Part shown: in pieces, positions 24,869 through 32,256 of the stretch
How positions within the stretch are numbered: position 1 is the stretch's first letter
How the letters are laid out: each line of letters opens with the position of its first letter
Assembly (NCBI GenBank): GCA_910577785.1
Contig: CAJTNT010000040.1
Coordinates: 1-32,256, forward strand
Source: an uncultured Lachnospiraceae bacterium
GTDB lineage: Bacteria > Bacillota > Clostridia > Lachnospirales > Lachnospiraceae
DNA length: 32,256 nucleotides
Direction: 5' to 3'
Notes under the pieces: model-generated
What the model was told of the DNA's origin: nothing
The model's database searches: none
The model's input: the letters and a program-made list of their open reading frames with translations, nothing else
Made by a program: the position numbers and the translations under genes

Positions 24869-25609
24869 ATGTCAGATCCAGTCAGAATCAACAAATATCT
24901 GAGCGAGGCCGGAGTCTGTTCCCGCCGGGAAGCGGATCGCTGGATTGCCGAAGGCTTTGTTACCATCAATGGCAGGAAAGCAGTGATGGGGGACAAGGTT
25001 TTTCCAGAGGATACCGTTATGTTTGGGAAGAAGAGGGTTTCCAAGGAGGAAGCCGTTATTCTGCTGGCTGTGAACAAGCCGGTGGGGATTGTATGCACGG
25101 CTCAGAAGCGGGAGCCAGACAATATCGTCGATTATGTAAAGTATCCCAAGCGGGTGTACCCTGTTGGGCGGCTGGACAAGGATTCCCATGGGCTGATTCT
25201 GATGACAAACCAGGGTGATCTGGTCAACAAGATGATGCGCGGCGGGAACTTGCATGAAAAGGAGTATATTGTCAGAGTGAACCGGGAAGTGACAGAAAGC
25301 TTTTTGCGGCAGATGGCGCAGGGCGTGTATTTAGAAGAGCTTGGCGTGACGACCAGACCCTGCCATGTAGAGAAGGTAGGGAAGTATACATTCCGAATTA
25401 TCTTGACACAGGGTCTGAACCGTCAGATCCGCAGGATGTGCCAGGTATTCCAATACCGTGTCATTGACTTAAAACGGGTGCGGATTATGAATATCTGCTT
25501 GGGAAGTTTAAAGGAAGGCGCATACCGGGAAGTGACGGAGGAAGAGTGGGGGGAATTGCTGGAACAGATCCGCAGTTCCTCCAATCAGCCGGTCATTCCG
25601 AAATGGTAG
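24869..25609 (+). CDS. rluF: 23S rRNA pseudouridine synthase, RluF type
   Basis: The 246-residue protein has an N-terminal S4 RNA-binding domain (about 1-60; RINKYLSEAGVCSRREADRW) and an RsuA/RluB/E/F-type catalytic domain. The catalytic aspartate lies in YPVGRLDKDSHGLILMTNQG. The HEKEYIVRVN and TQGLNRQIRRMCQ blocks match RluF best; in E. coli it modifies U2604 of 23S rRNA and a tRNA-Tyr site. AAGG lies close before ATG 24869. An in-frame GTG at 24857 is the alternative and would overlap that SD. It is likely cotranscribed with the preceding helical protein. Confidence 0.9.
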   Translation: MSDPVRINKYLSEAGVCSRREADRWIAEGFVTINGRKAVMGDKVFPEDTVMFGKKRVSKEEAVILLAVNKPVGIVCTAQKREPDNIVDYVKYPKRVYPVGRLDKDSHGLILMTNQGDLVNKMMRGGNLHEKEYIVRVNREVTESFLRQMAQGVYLEELGVTTRPCHVEKVGKYTFRIILTQGLNRQIRRMCQVFQYRVIDLKRVRIMNICLGSLKEGAYREVTEEEWGELLEQIRSSSNQPVIPKW

Positions 25610-25688
25610 CCCATGCCTTTCGCAGGTTACGGCCAGGGATTAGCGATTGCTTAGGATAGCAGTTTTTTGGGAAAGGATGGATAGAAGG

Positions 25689-27692
25689 ATGGAGAAAAAT
25701 CAGGCAGAAGAAAGGGCGCGGCAGCTGCGGGAAAGCCTGGAATATCACAACAACCGCTATTATAATATGGACAGCCCTGAAATCAGCGATTTTGAATATG
25801 ATACTATGATGCGTGAGCTACGGAGCCTGGAGCAGGAGTTTCCAGGCCTGCTTACGCCAGATTCCCCAACACAGAAAGTTGGCGGCGCGGCGAAACGCGA
25901 AGCAGGGGTGTTGGTGAGGCACAACGTTCCCATGCTGAGCCTGCAGGATGTGTTTTCCCAAGAAGAAGTCGAAGCGTTTGTAGAGGAAATGCGGCAGCAA
26001 TTGGAAAACCCAGAATTTGTGGTAGAGTATAAGATTGACGGACTCTCTATGGCGCTGCGTTATGAAAGCGGCAGCCTGCAGACCGCAGTCACTCGCGGGG
26101 ACGGCATTAATTTTGGCGAGGATGTGACTGCGAACGCAAAGGTAATTTCAGATGTAAAGAGGAAGCTTAAGGATCCGGTAGCGTACCTGGAAGTGCGGGG
26201 GGAAGTCTATATGAAGAATGAAGATTTTGCCCGCGTCAATGAAATGCAGGAACTAAAAGGCAAGAAGCCCTTTGCCAATCCCCGCAATTGCGCCGCAGGC
26301 ACCTTGCGCCAGCTGGACAGTAAAATTACAAAGGAACGCGGGCTTTCCATGTTTGTATTTAATATCCAGCAGATACGGGGCATGGAGCTGAAAACCCACA
26401 CGCAGGGCTATGAATATCTGAAGAAGAATCAAATCCCGGTGATTGATGATTACCGTGTCTGCCGGACGAAGGAGGAAGTCTGGGATGCCATCTGTTCCAT
26501 TGGGGAAAACAGGGGCAATCTGGGCTATGATATTGACGGCGCGGTAGTTAAAATCAATTCTCTGGCAGACCGCGAGAAGTTGGGGGCTACTTCCAAGGTG
26601 CCGCGCTGGGCTGTCGCTTATAAGTACCCGCCAGAGGAAAAAGAGACGACTGTCCTGGATATTGAGCTGTCCGTAGGGCGTACGGGGCGGATTACCCCAA
26701 CCGCTGTTTTTGAGCCTGTGCGTTTATGCGGCACTACGGTGTCCAGAGCCACTTTGCATAACCAGGATTTTATTGATGAGCTGGATCTGCGGATTGGGGA
26801 CAGGATCTTAGTCTATAAATCTGGGGAGATTATCCCTAAGGTGCGCAGGGTTTTAACTGAGAAGCGCCCGGATGGCACGGTTCCATACCGCCTTCCAGAT
26901 ATCTGCCCGGCCTGCGGCGCGAAGACCCAGAGGGAAAAAGACACGGCAGACCTGCGCTGCACCTCTCCCAACTGCCCAGCGCAGCGAGAGCGCCGCATCA
27001 TCAACTTCGTGGGCAGGGATGCGATGGATATCAAAGGCTTTGGCAGCGTATATGTAGAGGAGCTGGTGCGCTTGGGATATCTTAAGGATGTGGCGGATAT
27101 CTATGCCTTGCGGGAACACCGGGAAGAGCTGATTGAGCAGGGGATTATCGGCAAAGAGAAGAACACGGATAAGCTGTTGGATGCCATTGAAAAATCCAAA
27201 GAGAACGAGGCCGCCCAATTGCTGACAGGGTTTGGCATCCCCAATGTGGGGAAGGCAGCCGCAAAAGCCATTATGAAGGAATTCCAGGATATGGAGCGCT
27301 TAAGCCAGGCAGATGCCGAAGCCCTGCAGCAGGTCAACGACATTGGGGAAGTCAGTGCAAAATGCATTCTGGAGTTTTTCGCCAAAGAAGAAAATCGCCA
27401 GATGCTGGAACGCCTCAAAGGCTATGGTGTGAATATGCAGGCCAGGGAACAGGCGCTGGGCGGCAGGCTGGAGGGAATGACATTTGTGGTTACTGGGACG
27501 TTGCCAACCTTAGGCCGCAAGGAAGCGGCTGAGATGATTGAGCGGCAGGGCGGGAAAGTCTCTGGTTCCGTATCCAGGAAGACTACCATGCTGCTGGCCG
27601 GGGAGAATGCAGGCAGTAAATTAATAAAAGCGCAGGAATTAGGAGTTCAGGTAATCGGGGAAGAAGAGCTGCGTGCCATGCTGGAAGCATAA
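25689..27692 (+). CDS. ligA: NAD+-dependent DNA ligase
   Basis: The 667-residue enzyme seals nicks in replication and repair, using NAD+. The domain order is complete: Ia domain with HNNRYYNMDSPEISDFEYD, adenylation domain with VEYKIDGLSMALRYE, OB fold, a Cys4 zinc finger (CPACG...CTSPNCPAQ), HhH repeats, and a C-terminal BRCT (GMTFVVTGTLPTLGRKEAAE). Starting at ATG 25689 puts the adenylated lysine at K115, the same number as in E. coli LigA. AAAGGATGG seven bases upstream also supports this start over ATG 25677 or TTG 25647. It precedes metA by 51 bp. Confidence 0.97.
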   Translation: MEKNQAEERARQLRESLEYHNNRYYNMDSPEISDFEYDTMMRELRSLEQEFPGLLTPDSPTQKVGGAAKREAGVLVRHNVPMLSLQDVFSQEEVEAFVEEMRQQLENPEFVVEYKIDGLSMALRYESGSLQTAVTRGDGINFGEDVTANAKVISDVKRKLKDPVAYLEVRGEVYMKNEDFARVNEMQELKGKKPFANPRNCAAGTLRQLDSKITKERGLSMFVFNIQQIRGMELKTHTQGYEYLKKNQIPVIDDYRVCRTKEEVWDAICSIGENRGNLGYDIDGAVVKINSLADREKLGATSKVPRWAVAYKYPPEEKETTVLDIELSVGRTGRITPTAVFEPVRLCGTTVSRATLHNQDFIDELDLRIGDRILVYKSGEIIPKVRRVLTEKRPDGTVPYRLPDICPACGAKTQREKDTADLRCTSPNCPAQRERRIINFVGRDAMDIKGFGSVYVEELVRLGYLKDVADIYALREHREELIEQGIIGKEKNTDKLLDAIEKSKENEAAQLLTGFGIPNVGKAAAKAIMKEFQDMERLSQADAEALQQVNDIGEVSAKCILEFFAKEENRQMLERLKGYGVNMQAREQALGGRLEGMTFVVTGTLPTLGRKEAAEMIERQGGKVSGSVSRKTTMLLAGENAGSKLIKAQELGVQVIGEEELRAMLEA

Positions 27693-27743
27693 AAAAGTGA
27701 TAGGGTTTCGAATGATATCAGGGATAGAAAGAAGGGAAAGCAT

Positions 27744-28670
27744 ATGCCAATAAAAGTTCAAGGCGAGTTGCCAGCAAGGGAGACATTGGAGAGGGAAAAT
27801 GTATTTACGATGGACGAGAACCGGGCCATACACCAGGATATCCGTCCGATCGAAGTGGGGATCCTGAATCTGATGCCCCTGAAGGAGGACACGGAGCTGC
27901 AGATTTTGCGTGAGCTGTCCAATACGCCTCTGCAGGTTGATGTGACATTTGTGACAGTGGGCAGCCATGCTTCCAAGAATACCTCAAGCAGCCATCTGAA
28001 CAAATTTTATCATACCTTCCAAGAGGTAAAGGCGCAGAAATTTGACGGCTTTATCATTACGGGCGCCCCGGTGGAGCTGTTGGAGTATGAGGAAGTGGAT
28101 TATTGGGAGGAATTTCAGGAAATCTGTGCATGGACGGAGAGCAACGTAACCTCTACCATGCATCTGTGCTGGGGGGCCCAAGCTGCCCTATACTGTCATT
28201 ACGGCATTCCCAAGGAAAGGCTTTCCCAGAAAATGTTCGGCCTGTTTGAGCATAAGGTACAAAACCGCAAGATCCCGCTGGTTCGGGGCTTTGACGACTA
28301 TTTTCTTGCCCCCCATTCCCGGCATACTGAGGTACGGAAAGGGGAAATTGAGAAGATCCCAGAACTCACGATATTGGCAGAATCTGAGGAAGCGGGAGTG
28401 TTCCTGATTATGGACACGACAGGGAAGAAGATATTTGTCATGGGGCATCCGGAATACGACAGGATTACCTTACATACGGAATATATGCGTGACAGGGAGA
28501 AAGGCCTGGATATCCAGATGCCGCAGAACTATTATAGCGGGGATGACTGCACCGTCCGCCCCAGCCTGCAGTGGCGCGCCCATGCCAATACCTTATACAC
28601 GAATTGGCTCAATTACTATGTCTACCAGGCCACCCCCTACGAGTATACGGCGGTGCCGGGGAAGCGGTGA
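27744..28670 (+). CDS. metA: Homoserine O-acetyltransferase, MetA family
   Basis: The 308-residue enzyme activates homoserine for methionine synthesis. The catalytic set is C142 (MHLCWGAQAALY), H235 and E237 (MGHPEYD), numbered as in characterised family members. Residue 111 (in TGAPVELLEY) is glutamate. In the published comparison of Bacillus cereus and E. coli MetA, Glu111 goes with acetyl-CoA and Gly111 with succinyl-CoA, so O-acetylhomoserine is the predicted product. AAGGGAAAG precedes the ATG. No SAM riboswitch or T-box was seen in the 51-bp gap, so it is probably read through from ligA or has a weak promoter. Confidence 0.95.
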   Translation: MPIKVQGELPARETLERENVFTMDENRAIHQDIRPIEVGILNLMPLKEDTELQILRELSNTPLQVDVTFVTVGSHASKNTSSSHLNKFYHTFQEVKAQKFDGFIITGAPVELLEYEEVDYWEEFQEICAWTESNVTSTMHLCWGAQAALYCHYGIPKERLSQKMFGLFEHKVQNRKIPLVRGFDDYFLAPHSRHTEVRKGEIEKIPELTILAESEEAGVFLIMDTTGKKIFVMGHPEYDRITLHTEYMRDREKGLDIQMPQNYYSGDDCTVRPSLQWRAHANTLYTNWLNYYVYQATPYEYTAVPGKR

Positions 28671-28710
28671 AATGTTACTACCATAGAAAAAAGAAAGGAG
28701 AGCCAGTCTT

Positions 28711-29970
28711 ATGGGTTTGGCTAAGAAGCCAGTAAATGGCATGAAGGATATTTTACCGGAAGAAATGCAGATCCGGGATTATGTAATGAATGTGATTAAG
28801 GAAACTTACCGGAGTTTTGGGTTTACTCCGATTGAGACGCCCTGTATGGAGAACATTGCGAACCTGAGCAATAAGCAGGGCGGGGAAAATGAGAAATTGA
28901 TTTTCAAAGTATTGAAGCGCGGGGAGAAGCTGAATTTGGAGGCAGCCCAGAGCGAGGAGGACGTGGTGGATTATGGTATGCGCTATGACCTGACCGTGCC
29001 GTTGGCGCGTTTCTATTCCAATAACGCCAATCACCTGCCCGCCCCCTTTAAGGCGCTGCAGATGGGGAATGTGTGGCGCGCAGACCGCCCGCAGCGGGGG
29101 CGTTACCGCCAGTTTATGCAGTGCGACATTGATATTTTAGGGGAACCCAGCAATCTGGCGGAGATTGAGCTGATCCTGGCCACTACCACGACGCTTGGCA
29201 AGCTGGGCTTCAAGAATTTCCAAATCCGCATCAATGAGCGGCGGATTTTAAAGGCAATGGCGGCATACAGCGGTTTTGCAGAAGAGTCTTACGATACGGT
29301 TTTTATTATTTTGGACAAGATGGACAAGATTGGCTTCGAGGGCGTGGGGCAGGAACTGGTAAAGAGCGGTTTTGACGGTGCTTCGGTTGAGAAATACCTG
29401 GGGCTATTCCGCGCCCTGGAAGGAAAAGAAGATGTGGCGGAAGGCGTAGCTTACTTGGCAGAGCGGCTGGCGGGGTTCCTTGAGGAGGAAGTGGCGGACA
29501 GCCTGAAGGAAATCGCAGCCTGCGTCAATGACACCAAGGCGGCGGAATTTGCTTTGGTATTCGATCCTACGCTTGTGCGCGGCATGTCTTACTATACAGG
29601 GACGATTTTTGAGATTGCAATGCCAGAGTTTGGGGGCAGCTGCGGTGGCGGCGGGCGCTATGACAAGATGATTGGCAAGTTTACGGGCAAGGACGTCCCG
29701 GCCTGCGGGTTTTCCATCGGCTTTGAGCGGATTATCCTGCTGCTGTTAGAAAGCGGCTTCCAGGTGCCGGGGCAGGCAGAGAAGGTAGCTTATCTAATTG
29801 AAAAAAATTACCCAGGCGACAAGCTGGCGCAGGTGATTGCCCAGGCCGGGGAAGAACGGGCGCAGGGCAGGCAGGTGCTGGTGACCCGCATGAACAAGAA
29901 TAAAAAATTCCAGAAGGAAAAGCTGGCGGCAGAAGGCTACCAGGAATTTAAGGAGTTCTTCCGGAAATAA
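28711..29970 (+). CDS. hisS: Histidyl-tRNA synthetase, variant form with short C-terminus
   Basis: The 419-residue class II synthetase charges tRNA-His. Visible are MKDILPEEM at the start, motif 2 with VWRADRPQRGRYRQFMQCDI, the histidine-specific LVRGMSYYTGTIFEI, and motif 3 with GFSIGFERIILL. Two points are unusual. The common LVRGLDYY is MSYY here, so the Asp is Ser. The anticodon-binding domain after motif 3 is only about 65 residues (KVAYLIEKNYPGDK to the end) instead of about 90-100. The motif 2 wording (RADRPQRGR, QCDIDILG) is closer to archaeal/eukaryotic-like HisRS than to the E. coli form. It is next to aspS, as in many Firmicutes, which supports a housekeeping role. AAAGGAGAG precedes the ATG. 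Confidence 0.9.
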   Translation: MGLAKKPVNGMKDILPEEMQIRDYVMNVIKETYRSFGFTPIETPCMENIANLSNKQGGENEKLIFKVLKRGEKLNLEAAQSEEDVVDYGMRYDLTVPLARFYSNNANHLPAPFKALQMGNVWRADRPQRGRYRQFMQCDIDILGEPSNLAEIELILATTTTLGKLGFKNFQIRINERRILKAMAAYSGFAEESYDTVFIILDKMDKIGFEGVGQELVKSGFDGASVEKYLGLFRALEGKEDVAEGVAYLAERLAGFLEEEVADSLKEIAACVNDTKAAEFALVFDPTLVRGMSYYTGTIFEIAMPEFGGSCGGGGRYDKMIGKFTGKDVPACGFSIGFERIILLLLESGFQVPGQAEKVAYLIEKNYPGDKLAQVIAQAGEERAQGRQVLVTRMNKNKKFQKEKLAAEGYQEFKEFFRK

Positions 29971-29974
29971 GGAA

Positions 29975-30163
29975 ATGGTAAAATGGTTTTGGCGGCGGGA
30001 ACAGGCTGTCCAAAAGCTAGTGTATCAGACAGTAAATAACTGGTTTTATCATGCAGGATATTTTCTGAAGGCACTGCTTCCCAAAGGCAGGCGCAGCGCC
30101 GTACTGGAACTGCAGGAAAAGCAGAAACAAGACTGCTATAGTTTATTTTGCGTCAGTTCCTAA
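29975..30163 (+). CDS. Possible small protein between hisS and aspS
   Basis: A 62-codon frame opens 5 bases after hisS with ATAAGGAA before the ATG. It encodes a basic, aromatic-rich peptide (MVKWFWRREQAVQKLVYQTV at the start, KGRRSAVLELQEKQKQDC later). No family is recognised. It could be translated by coupling with hisS, or be a chance frame in the 284-bp gap. Confidence 0.3.
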   Translation: MVKWFWRREQAVQKLVYQTVNNWFYHAGYFLKALLPKGRRSAVLELQEKQKQDCYSLFCVSS

Positions 30164-30210
30164 GACAAAGAGAGGGCAGCTAAGACAAGAGCAGCCAAGA
30201 CAAGAACACA
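30160..30210 (+). repeat. Short degenerate tandem repeat upstream of aspS
   Basis: Three copies of a (C/T)AAGACAAAG/AAGACAAGA-type unit begin at 30160, 30180 and 30195, with spacers of AGAGGGCAG and GCAG. It is A/G-rich and lies between hisS and aspS. No function is evident. Confidence 0.4.
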
Positions 30211-30254
30211 TAAGAAAGGCTGTTAAAACAAGATAAAATTAGGGAGGAAAGATT

Positions 30255-32048
30255 ATGGCCGAGTCAATGAAAGGACTGCACCGCACCCATCGGTGCGCAG
30301 AGATTTCCAGCCAAAATATCGGAGAAACGGTTACGGTTATGGGATGGGTACAGAAGCGGAGGAATCTGGGAAGCTTGATCTTTATTGATCTGCGTGACCG
30401 TTCTGGGCTTCTGCAAGTTGTATTCGATGAGCCGAAGGTAGGCAGCGAAGGGTTTGCCAAGGCAGGGACACTGCGGAGTGAATTTGTGGTGGCTGTCACG
30501 GGCAGCGTGGAAAAGCGTGCGGCAGCCGTAAATGAGAACCTGAAAACGGGGGATATTGAAGTGATTGCGTCTGATATCCGTGTGCTGTCGGAATCGGAGA
30601 CGCCGCCCTTCCCAATTGAGGAAAATTCCCAGACCAAGGAAGACCTTCGCCTGCGTTACCGCTATCTCGATCTGCGCAGGCCAGATCTGCAGCGCAACCT
30701 GATGATGAAGAGCAAGGTATCCATGCTGCTGCGCAAGTTTATGGAAGAGGAAGGATTTTTGGAAATTGAGACGCCGATACTGACCAAGTCCACACCGGAA
30801 GGCGCAAGGGATTATCTGGTGCCAAGCCGTGTACATCCAGGGAATTTCTATGCATTGCCTCAGTCCCCGCAGCTATTTAAGCAACTGTTGATGTGTTCAG
30901 GCTATGACCGTTATTTCCAGATAGCAAGGTGCTTCCGGGATGAGGATCTGCGTGCGGATCGACAGCCGGAATTTACCCAGGCGGACATGGAGCTGTCTTT
31001 TGTGGATGTGGATGATGTGATTGACGTCAATGAACGCCTCCTGCAGTATGTGTTCCGGGAGGCAATCGGCGTGGAGGTGCCGCTTCCCATCCCACGGATG
31101 ACCTGGCAGGAAGCGATGGATCGCTATGGCTCTGACAAGCCGGACACGCGCTTTGGCATGGAGCTGGTCAATGTGTCGGACACGGTAGCAGGCTGTGGGT
31201 TTGGCGTATTTTCTGGTGCATTGGAAAACGGTGGCTCCGTCCGCGGCATCAATGCCAAGGGGCAGGGCGCCATGCCGCGCAAAAAAATTGACAAGCTGGT
31301 AGAGTTTGCCAAGGGATATGGCGCGAAGGGACTGGCCTATCTGGCAGTCAATGCGGACGGCAGCTACAAGTCATCCTTTGCCAAATTTATGACGGAGGAA
31401 GAGCTGAAGTCCCTGGTGGAAAAAATGCAGGGGGAGCCGGGCGACTTGCTCCTGTTTGCCGCCGATAAGAACAAAGTGGTATGGGATGTCTTAGGCGCCC
31501 TCCGCCTAGAGCTGGCCCGCGAGCTGGAGCTGTTAGATAAAGGGCAATACAACTTCCTCTGGGTGACGGAATTCCCCTTATTGGAGTGGTCGGAAGAGGA
31601 AAACCGCTTTATGGCCATGCACCATCCGTTTACCATGCCGATGGAAGAAGACTGGGAGAAAATAGATTCCGACCCTGGCGCAGTCCGTGCGAAGGCATAT
31701 GATATCGTGCTCAATGGAACAGAACTGGGCGGCGGCTCCGTCCGTATCCACCAGAATGATATCCAAGAAAAGATGCTGGAGGTATTGGGCTTTACCCAGG
31801 AGCGGGCGTATGAGCAGTTTGGATTCCTGCTGAATGCTTTTAAATATGGGGTTCCGCCGCACGCAGGGCTTGCCTATGGCCTCGACCGTATCGTCATGCT
31901 GATGATGCAGTGCGATTCCATCCGCGATGTGATTGCCTTCCCCAAGGTGAAGGATGCTTCCTGCCTGATGACAGATGCGCCCAATGTCGTAGAACCGTCG
32001 CAGCTGGACGAGCTGGGGCTGTCGATTGATACAGAGGCGCTTGCGTAG
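30255..32048 (+). CDS. aspS: Aspartyl-tRNA synthetase, bacterial type
   Basis: The 597-residue class II enzyme charges tRNA-Asp. It has the N-terminal OB-fold anticodon domain (VMGWVQKRRNLGSLIFIDLR), the catalytic core with QSPQLFKQLLMCSGYDRYFQ and RCFRDEDLRADRQPEFTQ (motif 2), the bacterial GAD insertion (about 280-400), and motif 3 AYGLDRIVMLM near the C-terminus. The length of about 590-600 is normal for bacterial AspRS. GGGAGGAAAG precedes the ATG. It ends the hisS-aspS group and is followed by a strong terminator. Whether it is discriminating (Asp only) or also makes Asp-tRNA-Asn cannot be told by eye. Confidence 0.97.
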   Translation: MAESMKGLHRTHRCAEISSQNIGETVTVMGWVQKRRNLGSLIFIDLRDRSGLLQVVFDEPKVGSEGFAKAGTLRSEFVVAVTGSVEKRAAAVNENLKTGDIEVIASDIRVLSESETPPFPIEENSQTKEDLRLRYRYLDLRRPDLQRNLMMKSKVSMLLRKFMEEEGFLEIETPILTKSTPEGARDYLVPSRVHPGNFYALPQSPQLFKQLLMCSGYDRYFQIARCFRDEDLRADRQPEFTQADMELSFVDVDDVIDVNERLLQYVFREAIGVEVPLPIPRMTWQEAMDRYGSDKPDTRFGMELVNVSDTVAGCGFGVFSGALENGGSVRGINAKGQGAMPRKKIDKLVEFAKGYGAKGLAYLAVNADGSYKSSFAKFMTEEELKSLVEKMQGEPGDLLLFAADKNKVVWDVLGALRLELARELELLDKGQYNFLWVTEFPLLEWSEEENRFMAMHHPFTMPMEEDWEKIDSDPGAVRAKAYDIVLNGTELGGGSVRIHQNDIQEKMLEVLGFTQERAYEQFGFLLNAFKYGVPPHAGLAYGLDRIVMLMMQCDSIRDVIAFPKVKDASCLMTDAPNVVEPSQLDELGLSIDTEALA

Positions 32049-32098
32049 TCTTCAGATTTTTGCATATCTTGGTAATCTCCAAAACGATTGGGCTTTTA

Positions 32099-32127
32099 GG
32101 AGAGACGATTTTCGTCTCTCCCTTTTT
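32099..32127 (+). terminator. Rho-independent terminator after aspS
   Basis: GGAGAGACGA (32099-32108) and TCGTCTCTCC (32112-32121) form a perfect 10-bp stem with a TTT loop, followed by CTTTTT. It ends the aspS transcript; nothing coding was seen from here to the window edge. Confidence 0.92.
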
Positions 32128-32256
32128 GGGCGTTTTTTCTTTTTATAGATTCTTCTTTTTCTAAATTGGAAACTCAAAATGGTTCCAGACAGCAGGGAAG
32201 TTATTACTCCGGCGGTTAAATATCGTACCATCTTACTTGCCCAAATCTCCCTCTGC

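Overview
The window looks like chromosome from a gut-type Firmicute, most likely Lachnospiraceae (Clostridia). This is inferred from three things: the Firmicutes-style hisS-aspS pair, mannitol PTS genes and MtlR-type regulator; strong AGGAGG-like ribosome binding sites with sigma-A promoters; and a tRNA gene with no encoded CCA end. No taxonomic search was possible. Most genes lie on the plus strand in short runs. No CRISPR array, rRNA or prophage was seen.

Positions 1-2800 are accessory and decayed. They hold the N-terminal part of an IS transposase running off the left edge, a divergent AlbA_2/Schlafen-type regulator (500-1864, minus) whose promoter sits on a perfect inverted repeat, and an AAA-ATPase/nuclease gene that keeps its two ends but has lost its middle. 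Positions 2807-4946 carry an RNA-repair cassette: an ATP-dependent RNA ligase followed by an HD-phosphoesterase/polynucleotide-kinase fusion. Together they could heal and seal RNA breaks that have 2',3'-cyclic phosphate and 5'-OH ends.

Positions 5046-12550 are metabolic and housekeeping genes: a cytoplasmic GH31 alpha-glucosidase, a membrane-anchored M15 peptidase, QueH, ArgH, a broken XRE regulator (minus), and an archaeal/fungal-type aspartate-semialdehyde dehydrogenase. Positions 12922-19567 form a mannitol operon: promoter, mtlA (IICB), mtlR, mtlF (IIA), a 1-phosphofructokinase-type kinase and a SorE-like zinc dehydrogenase. No classical mtlD is present. The gene set suggests a route mannitol -> mannitol-1-P -> fructose-1-P -> fructose-1,6-bisphosphate.

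Positions 19868-24274 hold an orphan hybrid histidine kinase with two receiver domains, a strong promoter driving a structured leader of about 120 nt and tRNA-Arg(CCG), and a membrane-anchored protein with a charged repeat and an SH3 domain. Positions 24422-32127 are housekeeping genes: a helical protein of unknown function, RluF, LigA, MetA (acetyl-CoA type by its residue 111), an unusual short-tailed HisRS, and AspS with a clear terminator.
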